DNA from: Streptomyces griseoruber
Lineage (GTDB): Bacteria; Actinomycetota; Actinomycetes; Streptomycetales; Streptomycetaceae
Reading direction: 5' to 3'
NCBI RefSeq assembly: GCF_001514205.1
Contig: NZ_KQ948776.1
Location: forward strand, 245,704-309,703
DNA length: 64,000 bases
In this document: in pieces, positions 42,643 to 52,003 of the stretch
Position numbering within the stretch: position 1 is the first letter of the stretch
Layout of the letters: each line of letters begins with the position of its first letter
Program-made: the position numbers and the translations under genes
The notes under the pieces: model-generated
Told to the model about the DNA's origin: nothing
The model's database searches: none
Seen by the model: only the letters and a program-made list of their open reading frames with translations

Positions 42643-43781
42643 TGCCCGGGATGAACCAGAGCGCTGTCCGACGGGTCAACACCTCGGTGATCCTTCGCGC
42701 GCTGGCGGTGTCGGCCGGGCCGGTGACGCTGGCCGAGCTCGCGGAGCAGGTCGGCCTGTCCCGCCGCACCATCGAACTCATCATGGACTCGCTCGTCGAC
42801 GCGGGCTGGGTGAGCGAACTCGAACGGGTGCGGACCAGTGGCTGCGCCGGGCGCCCGGCTCGCCGATACGAGCTGCGGGCCGACCACGCGCTGCTGGCGG
42901 CCGTGCGCATCACCACCCTGGACGTGTCCGCAGTCGTCGCCGACGTGCGCGGCCGCATGGTCGGCCGGGCGTACCGGCCGCTGCGCGCCTATCAGGATCC
43001 GCAGGCCACGCTCGATGACGCGGCGGCGCTGGTGCTGGAGGCGCTCGACGACGCGGGCGGGTCGGCCGACCGGCTGCGGGCCGGCGCGATCGCGAGCGGT
43101 GGCGCGATCGACGACGACGGCGTCGTACGACGTCTGGTGCACACCACGTGCTGGGAAGGCGTGCACCTGCCCGAGGAACTCGGGCGGCGCATCCAGATGC
43201 CCTGGTTCGCGGACAACGACACCAATCTCGGTGCGCTCGCCGAGCGTTGGCGGGGTGTGGCCGGTGACCACGACAACGTCGTGTGGGCGATGCTCGGGAA
43301 CCGGACCGGCCTCGGCATCCTCATCCGCGGTGAGGTGCACCGCGGTCTCGACGGCGCGGCGGGCGAGATCGTCGAGGCGGTGTCGCTGCCGGCCGGCTCG
43401 GTAGAGGACCGCCCCGTGGCGGGGCTCACCTCGCCGGACCCGGAGCGGCGGAGGGTCGCGCTCAGCCGATTCGACGCGGCGCGGGCCGGCGACGCCACGG
43501 CGCTCGCGGAGGTCGGCGAGTTCGTCGAGAACATCGCGTCGATCCTCACCACCCTGTCGTGGACGGTCGCACCGTCGCTCATCGTGCTCGGCGGCGGTCT
43601 GGAGGACGCGGCCGATGTGCTGCTGCCCCGGGTGCGCGAGACGATGCGCGGCGCCCGTACCCCCGCCGTCAAGCTGCGCGCCACCGTACTGGGCTCCGAC
43701 GCCCCTCTCGTCGGCGCCGTCAAGCTGGCCCTCGACCACATGGACACCGAGTTGTTCGGCCCGCTCGTCCCGCGCGCGTGA
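42642..43781 (+). CDS. ROK-family transcriptional regulator
   Basis: 379 aa from ATG 42642 (GGAGG 7 nt upstream). The N-terminal winged helix (NTSVILRALAVSAGPVTLAE, then EQVGLSRRTIELIMDSLVDA) precedes a degenerate ROK kinase-like domain with ADNDTNLGALAERW and the glycine-rich GLGILIRGEVHRGLDGAAGE. The usual zinc-site Cys cluster is not evident. Being inside the operon, it probably represses it and responds to a sugar derivative from the pathway. Confidence 0.88.
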   Translation: MPGMNQSAVRRVNTSVILRALAVSAGPVTLAELAEQVGLSRRTIELIMDSLVDAGWVSELERVRTSGCAGRPARRYELRADHALLAAVRITTLDVSAVVADVRGRMVGRAYRPLRAYQDPQATLDDAAALVLEALDDAGGSADRLRAGAIASGGAIDDDGVVRRLVHTTCWEGVHLPEELGRRIQMPWFADNDTNLGALAERWRGVAGDHDNVVWAMLGNRTGLGILIRGEVHRGLDGAAGEIVEAVSLPAGSVEDRPVAGLTSPDPERRRVALSRFDAARAGDATALAEVGEFVENIASILTTLSWTVAPSLIVLGGGLEDAADVLLPRVRETMRGARTPAVKLRATVLGSDAPLVGAVKLALDHMDTELFGPLVPRA

Positions 43782-43840
43782 TCGTGCACCCCGCCCGCGC
43801 TTTCCCCTCACCCCCAGTGACACAGGACAGGAGTCCGACC

Positions 43841-45367
43841 ATGACCGGCACCCGTAGGACCGGCGTTCTCATCGTGGGCAGCGGCATCATGGGATCCGTC
43901 GTGGCCCGGCTGCTGCGGGACACCGATCCAGCGCTGGACATCACCATGGTCGATGGCGGAAACCCGATCGGCGCAGCCCCCGGCCTGCATCTGCACGACC
44001 TCGACGACCCGGCCCTCTGGTCGCGCTACAACGACCGGGTCGCCACCGGTGTCCAGGGCCTGTACACGGGCGCCGAAGTGGTGCGCGACGTCGTGGACAG
44101 CATCACCGGCCTCCCGCCCGGCATGTTCCACGCGCTCGCCTTCGGCGAGGACGCCGAGGCGATGCCGGCCGCCGCGCTCGCGTGGAACGCGGGTGGTATG
44201 GGCGTGCACTGGACCGCCGCGACCCCCTGGCCCGCCGGGGACGAGGCGTTCGACTTCGGCGACCCGGACCGCTGGGCGACGGATCTGGACACCGCGCGCC
44301 GACTGCTCGCGGTCACGCCCTCCGCGATCGGGCCGACCCGGATCGGCCGGGTGGTGCTGGACGTACTGGGCCGGCGCCTCGACGGCGTCGGACCGGACGA
44401 CCGGCAGCCGCAGCCGATGCCCATGGCGGTCACCGCGACACCGGCGGGACCCATGCCGCGCACGGCTCCGGGGACGATCTTCCCCCCGATCGCGGTGGGC
44501 GGGGACCCGGCTTTCACCCTGGTGACCGGCACGCTGGTGACGTCGCTCATCGTCCCGGGCGGCCGGGTCGCCGGCGCCCGGCTGCGTCGCGTGGCCGACG
44601 GTGCCGAGGCGGAACTCCTGGCGGACGCCGTGGTGGTGTGCGCCGACGCGCTGCGCACCCCACAGCTGCTGTTCGCGTCCGGCATACGGCCCGAGGCACT
44701 GGGGCGTCACCTCAACGAGCACGCGTTCATCAGCGCCCGGGTGCTGCTCGACCTCGACCGGTTCGGCCTCGGCCTCGACGCCCTGCCCCTGCCGCGCCCC
44801 GGCGAGTTCGCCACGGACTCGCTCTGGCTGCCGCGGAACGGAGCGGCGCAGCCGTTCCATGGGCAGATCATGAACCGCACGTATGTGGACGAGGCCGGCC
44901 GCCCCCTGGCGCACTCCGTGGGCCTGTCGCTGTACGCCCCCGTCGAGTCACGCCCCGAGAACCGGCTCGTGTTCTCGGAAGCCCGCACCGACCTCGCCGG
45001 GATGCCACGGATCACCGTCGAGTTCGGCTACTCCGACACCGACCGCGCACTGATCGGCCGGGCACTCGACGAAGTCCGCTCGCTCGCCGAGGAGTTCGGC
45101 CCGTTCGATCCCGAGACCGAACTGGCCCTGCTCCCGCCCGGCTCGTCGCTGCACCAGACCGGCACCGTCCGGGCCGGTGTCGCCGACGACGGCACCTGCG
45201 TGTGCGACCCCGACGGCCGGGTGTGGGACTTCGACAATCTGTACCTGGCGGGCAACGGCGTGATCCCCACCGCCATGGCCGCCAACGTCACGCTGGCCGG
45301 CGCGGTGACCGCCGTACGGGCCGCGCGCGCCGTAGCCGAACGCGTCACCACGCCCGCCGCCCACTGA
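43841..45367 (+). CDS. GMC-family FAD oxidoreductase, pyranose-oxidase-like
   Basis: 508 aa. The FAD-binding Rossmann motif is GVLIVGSGIMGSVVARLL at residues 7-24. GMGVHWTAATPWP resembles the covalent-FAD/His loop of pyranose oxidases and C-glycoside 3-oxidases. The C-terminal active site has the conserved His in SSLHQTGTVRAG and the Asn in ANVTLAGAVTA, with FAD-closing NLYLAGNGVIPTAMAANVTL. It likely oxidises a sugar hydroxyl of the imported glycoside. Start chosen at ATG 43841 after AGGACAGGAG. Cytoplasmic. Confidence 0.83.
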   Translation: MTGTRRTGVLIVGSGIMGSVVARLLRDTDPALDITMVDGGNPIGAAPGLHLHDLDDPALWSRYNDRVATGVQGLYTGAEVVRDVVDSITGLPPGMFHALAFGEDAEAMPAAALAWNAGGMGVHWTAATPWPAGDEAFDFGDPDRWATDLDTARRLLAVTPSAIGPTRIGRVVLDVLGRRLDGVGPDDRQPQPMPMAVTATPAGPMPRTAPGTIFPPIAVGGDPAFTLVTGTLVTSLIVPGGRVAGARLRRVADGAEAELLADAVVVCADALRTPQLLFASGIRPEALGRHLNEHAFISARVLLDLDRFGLGLDALPLPRPGEFATDSLWLPRNGAAQPFHGQIMNRTYVDEAGRPLAHSVGLSLYAPVESRPENRLVFSEARTDLAGMPRITVEFGYSDTDRALIGRALDEVRSLAEEFGPFDPETELALLPPGSSLHQTGTVRAGVADDGTCVCDPDGRVWDFDNLYLAGNGVIPTAMAANVTLAGAVTAVRAARAVAERVTTPAAH

Positions 45368-45383
45368 GAGGAATCCGGAACCC

Positions 45384-45992
45384 GTGATCGACATACCGAA
45401 GGAATACCGCGTGGCGCTGCCCGCGTGGATCGACGACGAACTCGCCGATGTGCCCGCCGCCATCCCCGACCGCGACGACCGGATGCGCCTCGTGCACCGC
45501 CTCGCCGACCGCAACTGGCGCGAGGGCAACGGCGGCCCGTTCGCGGCACTCGTCGCCGAGCGGGACACCGGCCGAATCGTCTCGGTCGGCGTGAACGTGG
45601 TGCTCACCGCCGGGGTCTCCAGTGCGCACGCCGAGGTCGTCGCGCTCGGACTGGCCCAGACGGCGACCGGCGGCTGGGACCTCGGCGGGGAGGGCGTGCC
45701 GGCGCACGAGCTGGTCGTGAACTGGCGCCCGTGCGTGCAGTGTTACGGCGCGACGATGTGGTCCGGCGTGCGTGGTCTCGTGGTTGCGGGTGAGGGGCCG
45801 GACCTGGAGGAGATCACGACCTTCGACGAGGGCCCGCTGGGCGCGGACTGGGCCGAGCAGTTCGAGGGACGCGGCATCAAGGTCGTACGGGACGTGCTGA
45901 GGGACGAAGCGCTCGCCGTGTTCCGCGGCTACCGGGACGCCGTCGACGCCGACGGTGTCGTCGTCTACAACGCCCGCGGAGGTGCCCGGTGA
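45384..45992 (+). CDS. zinc-dependent nucleoside/base deaminase-like protein
   Basis: 202 aa from GTG 45384. The CMP/dCMP-deaminase motifs are present: HAE at 82-84 (AHAEVVALGLA) and PCVQC with Cys117 and Cys120 (NWRPCVQCYGATMW). Similar to guanine/cytosine-type deaminases with an extended N-terminus. It overlaps the next gene (GTGA at 45989-45992). In this operon it may deaminate a base or aminated sugar released from the substrate; the substrate is not deducible. Confidence 0.82.
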   Translation: MIDIPKEYRVALPAWIDDELADVPAAIPDRDDRMRLVHRLADRNWREGNGGPFAALVAERDTGRIVSVGVNVVLTAGVSSAHAEVVALGLAQTATGGWDLGGEGVPAHELVVNWRPCVQCYGATMWSGVRGLVVAGEGPDLEEITTFDEGPLGADWAEQFEGRGIKVVRDVLRDEALAVFRGYRDAVDADGVVVYNARGGAR

Positions 45993-46963
45993 CACCGCGC
46001 TTCGCGACGGACGTCGTCACCTTCTACCACCCGGACTTCTGGGGACTGGACTCCGCCGAAGCCCTGCGCGACTGGGCCCGCGACCATCCCCGGCCCTTCT
46101 GGGAACGAGTGATGGACGCGCTGGTGGAGGCCGGGATCACCGGCCTGGAGCTGACCTTCGCGCCCGGCGACATCGACTCGGCTCTGCGCGCCTTCGGCAG
46201 CGCGGCCTCCTTCCGCCGTGAGCTCGCGGCCCGCGGCCTGTCCGTGGTGAGCGCGTTCATCGCCGGCAGCGACGCGCCCGACTGGCGGCAGGGTGGCAAC
46301 CTGCCCGCGATCGTCGCCGACGCGGAGCGACGCGCCGCCTTCCTCGCCGAGGCGGGGGCGGAACTCCTCGTCGCCGGGCTGCCCATGCGGACGACGTACG
46401 GAACCCGCCCGCCCTTCTTCGTCGACGCCGCCTACATGACCCGGATGGCCGACATCGCCCACGTGGTCGGGGAGGCCGTCTCCCCGTACGGCGTGAAGCT
46501 CGCCTTCCACACGGAGTCCCACAGCACCCTGTGGTACGAGCGGGACATCGACCTGTTCATGGCCCTGACCGACCCGCGCCATGTGTGGCTGTGCCCCGAC
46601 TCCTGCCACATCACGCTCGGGGGAGGTGACCCCGTCGCCGTCGCACGCCGCCACGCCCAGCGCATCGCGCTCGCGCACTGGAAGGACGCCGTCAAGCCGA
46701 TCGACGTCCACCTCACCATCGACGACACGGTCTTCGCCCGGCAACAGCCCTACATGACCGAACTGGGCACCGGCATCGTGGACTGGAGAGCGTGGGCCGA
46801 GGCGATGTCCCGTACGCCCGGCGCCGGAATCGCGCTCATCGAGCTGGACGAGGCGGCTGATCCCGTTGCCGCTCTCCGGACGGGAAAGGCCGTTGTGGAC
46901 GAGGCCCGGACGTGGCCGGCGGTCGGCGACCACGCCGCCGCACATCGAAAGGACCAGGCATGA
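45989..46963 (+). CDS. sugar phosphate isomerase/epimerase-like TIM barrel
   Basis: 324 aa from GTG 45989. Xylose-isomerase-like AP endonuclease family 2 fold. Metal-binding residues sit at family places: GLELTFAPGD, KLAFHTESHSTLWY, LCPDSCHITLGGGDPV, ALAHWKDAV and a C-terminal IALIELDEAA. Relatives include 3-keto-sugar isomerases and C-deglycosidase CarC-type enzymes that cleave 3-oxo-glycosides, which fits the oxidoreductase two genes upstream. Confidence 0.83.
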   Translation: MTPRFATDVVTFYHPDFWGLDSAEALRDWARDHPRPFWERVMDALVEAGITGLELTFAPGDIDSALRAFGSAASFRRELAARGLSVVSAFIAGSDAPDWRQGGNLPAIVADAERRAAFLAEAGAELLVAGLPMRTTYGTRPPFFVDAAYMTRMADIAHVVGEAVSPYGVKLAFHTESHSTLWYERDIDLFMALTDPRHVWLCPDSCHITLGGGDPVAVARRHAQRIALAHWKDAVKPIDVHLTIDDTVFARQQPYMTELGTGIVDWRAWAEAMSRTPGAGIALIELDEAADPVAALRTGKAVVDEARTWPAVGDHAAAHRKDQA

Positions 46964-47219
46964 CGGCTCCTGCCGGGCACTGACCGCACGCACCCCGCGC
47001 CAGGTCAAGGGCGGTACCGGCTGCTGACGCACGCTCCCGGCGGCGGGCGACGAAGTCGCTGCACACTAAGCGGGTTGTGGGGCGAAGGGGAGCAGGTCGT
47101 CCGCTCCGGGCCCCACCACGCCGTAGCTGCTCTCGGGTGCAGTACAGCGGGCGGGAGGCTCCCTGGCTGGAGTGGCGGAAGGCCCACGTCTGCTGCCCGT
47201 GGGTCACGGCGACCGTCAG

Positions 47220-47498
47220 GGTGCCGGTCGTGGCCCGGAGGTGAGCGAAGAACAGCGGGGACCGGACTTGGTCGGCGATCTCCCGCAGATGGCGATCGCT
47301 CCGTGCCGGGCCGGTGTCCCGGACGACCGCGGGGGTGCCGTCGTCCGGTGCGTACCGGCCGACGCCGGACCCGTCGCCGTTGGTCGTTTCGACTCCCGTC
47401 CGGGAGTGCAGGCTCCGGTCGATCAGCGAGTGGACCGGTTCGTGGAGCACGGTGTCGAGCAGGACGGGCGTTCCTGCGCAGGCGAGCCACCGGCATAT
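47220..47498 (-). pseudogene. class II glutamine amidotransferase remnant, start codon lost
   Basis: In-frame sequence reads ICRWLACAGTPVLLDT then HSLIDRSLHSRTGVETTNGD and VRSPLFFAHLRATTG, the YafJ/EgtC-like amidotransferase N-terminus. The initiating Met is ATA instead of ATG, directly before the Cys that should be the nucleophile, and similarity ends after ~93 residues. Both facts mark a dead gene. It begins 4 bp past the K+ channel stop. Confidence 0.72.
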
Positions 47499-47501
47499 CG
47501 G

Positions 47502-48032
47502 CTACCACCTCTTCGGGTCCCGTCGCCGCCTGCCGGTATCGACGGCCTTGACCACCACCCGGGTCGCGATCCCGACGAGCAGGATTCCGCCGGCCATCTG
47601 GATCATCGTCATGACGCGGGCCGTTTCGGTGCGGGCGGTGATGTCGCCGAAGCCCACGGTGCTGATCACGGTGAGCGCGAAGTACAGGGCGTCGGTACGG
47701 GTGAGGGGCTCGGTGAAGCTGCCGGGTGTGGCCCGCTCCAGCAGGAAGTACGAGGTGGCGAAGAGCAGCGCGAACAGGGTGACGACGGCGGCGAGCGACT
47801 CCACCGCACGCAGTCCGGGGTGCGGGGAACCGACGATCGCACGCACCTGCCAGAGGAACAGCGCCGTCACCGCGATCAGGCCGAGGACGAGGCCGGCCAC
47901 CGGGCCGACGCCCCATGGCCCGTCCATGGGCAGCAGGTAGTAGGCGACGACCAGTCCGGCCGGCACACCGATCGACCGCGCCACGGCCCACAGGGCCGCG
48001 CGAGGGCCGGCTCCTGCGCGGTCATCCACCAT
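47502..48032 (-). CDS. potassium channel, two-helix (Kch-like)
   Basis: 176 aa with four hydrophobic segments and the pore loop ALTVISTVGFGDITART; selectivity filter TVGFGD at ~residues 124-129. No RCK/TrkA domain; the C-terminus ends in basic DTGRRRRDPKRW. ATG 48032 overlaps the end of the upstream kinase gene by 11 bp, so the two are co-transcribed. Confidence 0.88.
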   Translation of the reverse strand: MVDDRAGAGPRAALWAVARSIGVPAGLVVAYYLLPMDGPWGVGPVAGLVLGLIAVTALFLWQVRAIVGSPHPGLRAVESLAAVVTLFALLFATSYFLLERATPGSFTEPLTRTDALYFALTVISTVGFGDITARTETARVMTMIQMAGGILLVGIATRVVVKAVDTGRRRRDPKRW

Positions 48033-49356
48033 GTCCCTCGGCTCTCCGGATCGTCGTCAGGGCCAGTCGCCGCACCCTGCGCCAATCCATCGGGGGTCTG
48101 CCGCGCCGCACGCCGGGTCGGTCTCGGGGGACCCGCACCCGCAGGGCGCGTTGCTGGATGCGGCACCGCACCGGAGTCGGCAGGGTGAGGGCCTCGCCGT
48201 CCACGCCGACCGGGATCGCGTCGGCATCGGCGTCGACGACCACCTCCCGGGCGGTCAACTGCGCGAGCCCGGGCGCACGGTGGCCGCGGAGCATTCCCGC
48301 CGCCTGTGCCGCGCTGTCGACCTTGACGCCGAGCACCCCGAGGTTGCCGGAGTCCAGCCGGTCCCGGCGGCCCAGTCCGGCCGGGTCGTCCGTCCGGTAG
48401 GGGTTGTTGCTGACCAGTACCGCCTGTGGCTGCTCGACGGTCGTGCCCCCGGCACGCACGGCGAGGCGTGGGCCGTACTGGTGTGTCAGCAGATCGGGCA
48501 GCATCTGCAGGGTGGTGTGGACCTTGTCGTCGCGGTAGGCGGGGCTCTGCACGACGGCCGCGTAGGCACCGAACGAGGCGTTGTTGACGAACACGCGGTC
48601 GTTGATGAAGCCCAGGTCGATGCGGAGTTCGACGCCGTCGGTGAGTGCGTCGAGACAGGTCGACGGGTCGTCCCTGTCCAGCCCCAGGTCCAGCGCGAAG
48701 TGGTTGCGGGTACCGGCGGAGATCACCATGAACGGCAGGTCGCGCTCCGCCGCCACGGCCGCGACCAGGGCCTGCGTGCCGTCGCCTCCCGCGACGCCGA
48801 GCAGGTCGGCGCCCGCGTCGGCGGCGCGGCGGGCGAGCGCGGCCACGTCCTGCTGGTGCGTCACGTCCAGGACGAGGACCTCGGCGCCGAGTGCCTCGGC
48901 CTTCTCCCGCAACCGGAATCGGCCGACCTTGCCGCCGCCCGAACGCGGGTTCATGATCAGGTATGGCCGCCGCGGCGGCGCCACCGGGCGTTCCGGGGAC
49001 GGTGCCGGGGCGGCCTCGGCGCCTGCCAGCGCGACCCGGCCGCAGAAGACGGCCAGGACCCACAGCGCGAGCGAGACGAGCACCACCCACAGCAGCCCGG
49101 CCGCCACGTAGAGCACGACCACGACGGCGGGGGCGGCGAAGGCCAGGAACGCGGCCAGCGCTCTGACCGGACCGGTGTGTACCAGCGCCCACCACACCCC
49201 CGCCGCCGTCACCGCCAGCCCGGCGGCCCCCACGAGGACGAGCAGCAGGCTGTCGAGCCCGGCGAACAGCAGGAGCACGACGATCGCCCCGAGGCCCGCG
49301 GTGACAGCCATGCGGGCGGCCCAGTGCGGAGCGAGCGCGGAACGGCTACCGGACAT
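48022..49356 (-). CDS. diacylglycerol/sphingosine-kinase-family lipid kinase with N-terminal membrane domain
   Basis: 444 aa from ATG 49356 (GGGAGG upstream). Residues 10-110 hold three to four membrane helices. The DAGK catalytic domain follows: LIMNPRSGGGK near 132, GGDGTQALVAAVA near 190, SAGTRNHFALDLGL near 217 and FVNNASFGAY near 260. It presumably phosphorylates a membrane lipid. Co-transcribed with the K+ channel. Confidence 0.87.
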   Translation of the reverse strand: MSGSRSALAPHWAARMAVTAGLGAIVVLLLFAGLDSLLLVLVGAAGLAVTAAGVWWALVHTGPVRALAAFLAFAAPAVVVVLYVAAGLLWVVLVSLALWVLAVFCGRVALAGAEAAPAPSPERPVAPPRRPYLIMNPRSGGGKVGRFRLREKAEALGAEVLVLDVTHQQDVAALARRAADAGADLLGVAGGDGTQALVAAVAAERDLPFMVISAGTRNHFALDLGLDRDDPSTCLDALTDGVELRIDLGFINDRVFVNNASFGAYAAVVQSPAYRDDKVHTTLQMLPDLLTHQYGPRLAVRAGGTTVEQPQAVLVSNNPYRTDDPAGLGRRDRLDSGNLGVLGVKVDSAAQAAGMLRGHRAPGLAQLTAREVVVDADADAIPVGVDGEALTLPTPVRCRIQQRALRVRVPRDRPGVRRGRPPMDWRRVRRLALTTIRRAEGHGG

Positions 49357-49830
49357 CTCGACCTCCCACGGGCGGGGTGCGCTCGGACCATGCCACCGTG
49401 CCGCCACCCGGTCCGCCATCACCCGCCCCGGGGGATTCTTCGGACCGAGCCTCCCTCACGACGGGCGGAAGCGGTCCGCGCGCAGGCCGGTGGGTCCGTG
49501 GCCCGGTCCGGTGGCGGCTCGGTCGGCGATCAGCGGTCGGTTGCCTGCGGCAGGACGTCCGGTGGCGGGGAACCACGGCCGCCGCGCGGTCCGGTCCGGC
49601 ACGGGTTCACCCGGCCGAAGCGATGTCCGGCCCCTGAGCGCAGCCGAGCTCGCCGTCCTCGTGCTGCTCCTGCGCCCGCTCCGCCGCGCAGCCTCCGAGG
49701 CACCGGAGCACCCGACCGCCGGCGACCGGCCGATCACCTCTTCCGGGTGAGGCGGTCCACGGCAGGCCCGGCTCTCATGAAGGTCGAAGGTGCACCACAC
49801 CACGCCACGCCCAGGAAGGGAACGTGAACC
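49357..49830. other. intergenic region without a supported gene
   Basis: High GC and open in several frames, but no ribosome site leads to a recognisable protein. It contains the promoter of the leftward kinase operon at its left end. Confidence 0.35.
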
Positions 49831-50020
49831 GTGGCCCGGAAAGCGACAGGCGCCGAAGGCGTCGCCGCCCTCGCCGAAGCGGTGGTCATGGATGCCTCCG
49901 CCCCCTCCTGTCTCCTCGACATCGGCACCGCCGCGGAAGCCGGTGTGCCGCTGGAGAAGGTCCGGGGAACGCTCGTGGCGATCGCCCCCGGCACCGAGGA
50001 CGAATGGCACGAAGGCGGCC
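49831..50020 (+). pseudogene. carboxymuconolactone-decarboxylase-like remnant
   Basis: From GTG 49831 (GGAAGGG upstream) the frame reads ARKATGAEGVAALAEAVVMD then DIGTAAEAGVPLEKVRGTLV and AIAPG, matching the two ends of a ~110-aa streptomycete CMD/AhpD-like protein. The middle, including the catalytic region, is deleted, and the tail after APG is unrelated. Confidence 0.55.
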
Positions 50021-50110
50021 TGGAGCTGTCGGTGAGTCCTGTCCGCCTCCTGGTGGGACCCACGGGCAGATCCGCCGGGGTCCCGGCGGACGACACCCAG
50101 AGGAGAAGCG

Positions 50111-50524
50111 ATGAGCAGCAGCGTGAACCTGGCCTACGACTTCCCCCTCCTGGGGGCTTTCTGGACGATGATGTGGATCTTCCTGTGGATCGTGTGGATC
50201 GTCCTGCTCTTCCGCGTCATCGTCGACATCCTCCGTGATGACGACCTGAGCGGATGGGCCAAGACCGGATGGCTCCTCTTCACCATCGTCCTCCCCTTCC
50301 TGGGCGTCTTCGTCTACGTCATCGCCCGAGGCAAGGACATGGGCAAGCGCGAACAGAGCCATGCCAGGGCCCAGCAGGAGCGGACGGAGCGGTACATCCG
50401 CGAGACCGCAGGCAGCGCGGGCACCAGCGAGGCGGACGAACTCGCCAAGCTCTCCGAGATCCGCGCCAGGGGCGACCTCACCGACGAGGAGTACCGCCGG
50501 GCCAAGGAGAAGGTCCTCCACTGA
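50111..50524 (+). CDS. PLDc_N / SHOCT-domain membrane protein
   Basis: 137 aa, ATG 50111 with AGGAGAAG upstream. Two transmembrane helices (about 13-37 and 55-77: MWIFLWIVWIVLLFRVIVDI; GWLLFTIVLPFLGVFVYVIA) form the PLDc_N-type hairpin. The C-terminus is a SHOCT domain (ADELAKLSEIRARGDLTDEE then YRRAKEKVL). Function unknown; SHOCT is thought to mediate oligomerisation. Confidence 0.85.
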   Translation: MSSSVNLAYDFPLLGAFWTMMWIFLWIVWIVLLFRVIVDILRDDDLSGWAKTGWLLFTIVLPFLGVFVYVIARGKDMGKREQSHARAQQERTERYIRETAGSAGTSEADELAKLSEIRARGDLTDEEYRRAKEKVLH

Positions 50525-50845
50525 CCCGCGCGTGCACGCGCGGGCCCAGGACGCCGTGGGCGCCGCCTCGGAGGAGGCGTCGAACCGCTCGACACCGCCA
50601 AGGGTTCGACCCCATCCACTGCCGTCAACGCCGGCTTCGAGTCCCTCCGACAGGCATCGCCACGGCCCGGGCGCCGGCCGACACACCGTGAAGGGTCCGC
50701 AATGACCGAGAACCGGTCGAGGAGGCCACATGGCTGTGGAAGGAGGCGACCGGCGCGTTCGCGGGGTCCGGCAGCGCTGCCGCGACGGCGGAGGGGGCGA
50801 CGATCCACCGGGGGTGTCCGGTGGGCGGGCCCGGAGGGCCGGAGC
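50525..50845. other. intergenic region without a supported gene
   Basis: No convincing frame. A GCGCGTGCACGCGC palindrome lies just past the SHOCT gene stop and may help end its transcript. Confidence 0.35.
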
Positions 50846-50980
50846 ATGAGCGGTGGTGCCTGGACCGGTGTGGCGGTTGCGGGGGTCACCGCCGCCTACG
50901 CACTGGTCTCGCGTCGGCTGTCCTCGACTCGCCGGACGACGGGGGAGAGCACGTCAGGCCCGTGCCCTCCCGTCGGCTGA
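50846..50980 (+). pseudogene. possible cation:proton antiporter N-terminal remnant
   Basis: From ATG 50846 (GGAG upstream) the frame reads SGGAWTGVAVAGVTAAYALV then SRRLSSTRRT, like the first helix of streptomycete NhaP-type antiporters, and stops after 44 residues. Nothing downstream continues the family. Confidence 0.35.
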
Positions 50981-51567
50981 GTGCCGGTCACGGGTGCCGC
51001 AACGACCCCGCCCGGCATGGACACACACCGCCTCGTCACACCCGACCAGGGCACCGCATACGGCTGTGTACGCGAAGGGGAACCGGACGGCGATGTACCG
51101 CGGGTGACACCGGACCCCTCGTGGCCGGACGGCTGGACGCGCCCGGCTTGGCCGTTCCCGTCGTCGAGGCCTTGCCTCGGGCGCCGGCGGGCGCCGGGAC
51201 ATGTGACCTTCATCGCGGGTGGTGGAGTCTTCGTCGTGCCGTGCCCCGACAACGACGGCAGCGGCACATCTTCCGTCGCCGGAGGTCACAGGGTCGTGGG
51301 CGGAAGCGCACGGCAGGAAACGCCGCGCCCGCGGAAGGCAATATCTGTGTCCGCCACAGGAGAAATAGGTGCAGGGCGCGGAGACTATTCCTCGGCCGTC
51401 GGCCGAGGGTGAAAACTTCGACCAGCAGGGTCGATTACACCGTGCTACTGTCGATCTCGGTTGCAGGTGTGGTTGCCAGAAGGTTCATTTCCGACGGGGT
51501 AATCATCACGGCGACACGGAATCCGCGCAGGGCGAATTCCATCACCGCCTCCGAAGGAGAACTTGTT
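50981..51567. other. decayed DNA and long leader region upstream of cspA
   Basis: No supported gene. The last ~150 bp are AT-richer (AATTCC, ATAATC-like stretches) and include the cspA promoter and 5' leader, which in cold-shock genes is often structured. Confidence 0.4.
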
Positions 51568-51771
51568 ATGGCTACTGGCACCGTGAAGTGGTTCAACGCG
51601 GAAAAGGGCTTCGGCTTCATCGAGCAGGACGGCGGCGGCGCCGACGTCTTCGCCCACTACTCGAACATCGCGGCCCAGGGCTTCCGCGAGCTGTCGGAAG
51701 GCCAGAAGGTCTCGTTCGACATCGCGCAGGGCCAGAAGGGCCCGACGGCCGAGAACATCGTTCCCGCCTGA
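51568..51771 (+). CDS. cold-shock protein (CspA family)
   Basis: 67 aa. RNP1 is KGFGFIEQ (residues 13-20), RNP2 is DVFAHYS (~27-33); the opening MATGTVKWFNAEKG and ending are canonical for a single-domain OB-fold RNA chaperone. Ribosome site GAAGGAGA. A terminator hairpin follows. It lies upstream of a DEAD-box helicase gene, a common cold-response pairing. Confidence 0.95.
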   Translation: MATGTVKWFNAEKGFGFIEQDGGGADVFAHYSNIAAQGFRELSEGQKVSFDIAQGQKGPTAENIVPA

Positions 51772-51797
51772 CGCCGGCGCTGACGCGTACTTCGTAG

Positions 51798-51842
51798 CTG
51801 GGGCCCGCACCTCTGGGGTGCGGGCCCCAGCTCGCTGCTTTT
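51798..51842 (+). terminator. terminator of cspA
   Basis: CTGGGGCCCGCAC pairs perfectly with GTGCGGGCCCCAG around a 7-nt loop (51798-51830). A short T-run (TTTT) follows at 51839-51842. Confidence 0.75.
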
Positions 51843-52003
51843 CAGGGCGCGCGACGGGAAGGCCTCATTACGGCATCGGCCGGTGAACCATTCCCCGTCG
51901 GTCCGACTCGCCCGCATATCGACTTGGCTCGTCTCGAGATTGTCTGCGCCGCTTCATCTGCTGCGGAAATTCCTTGATACGTGCCCCATCAAGGAGGTTC
52001 CCC

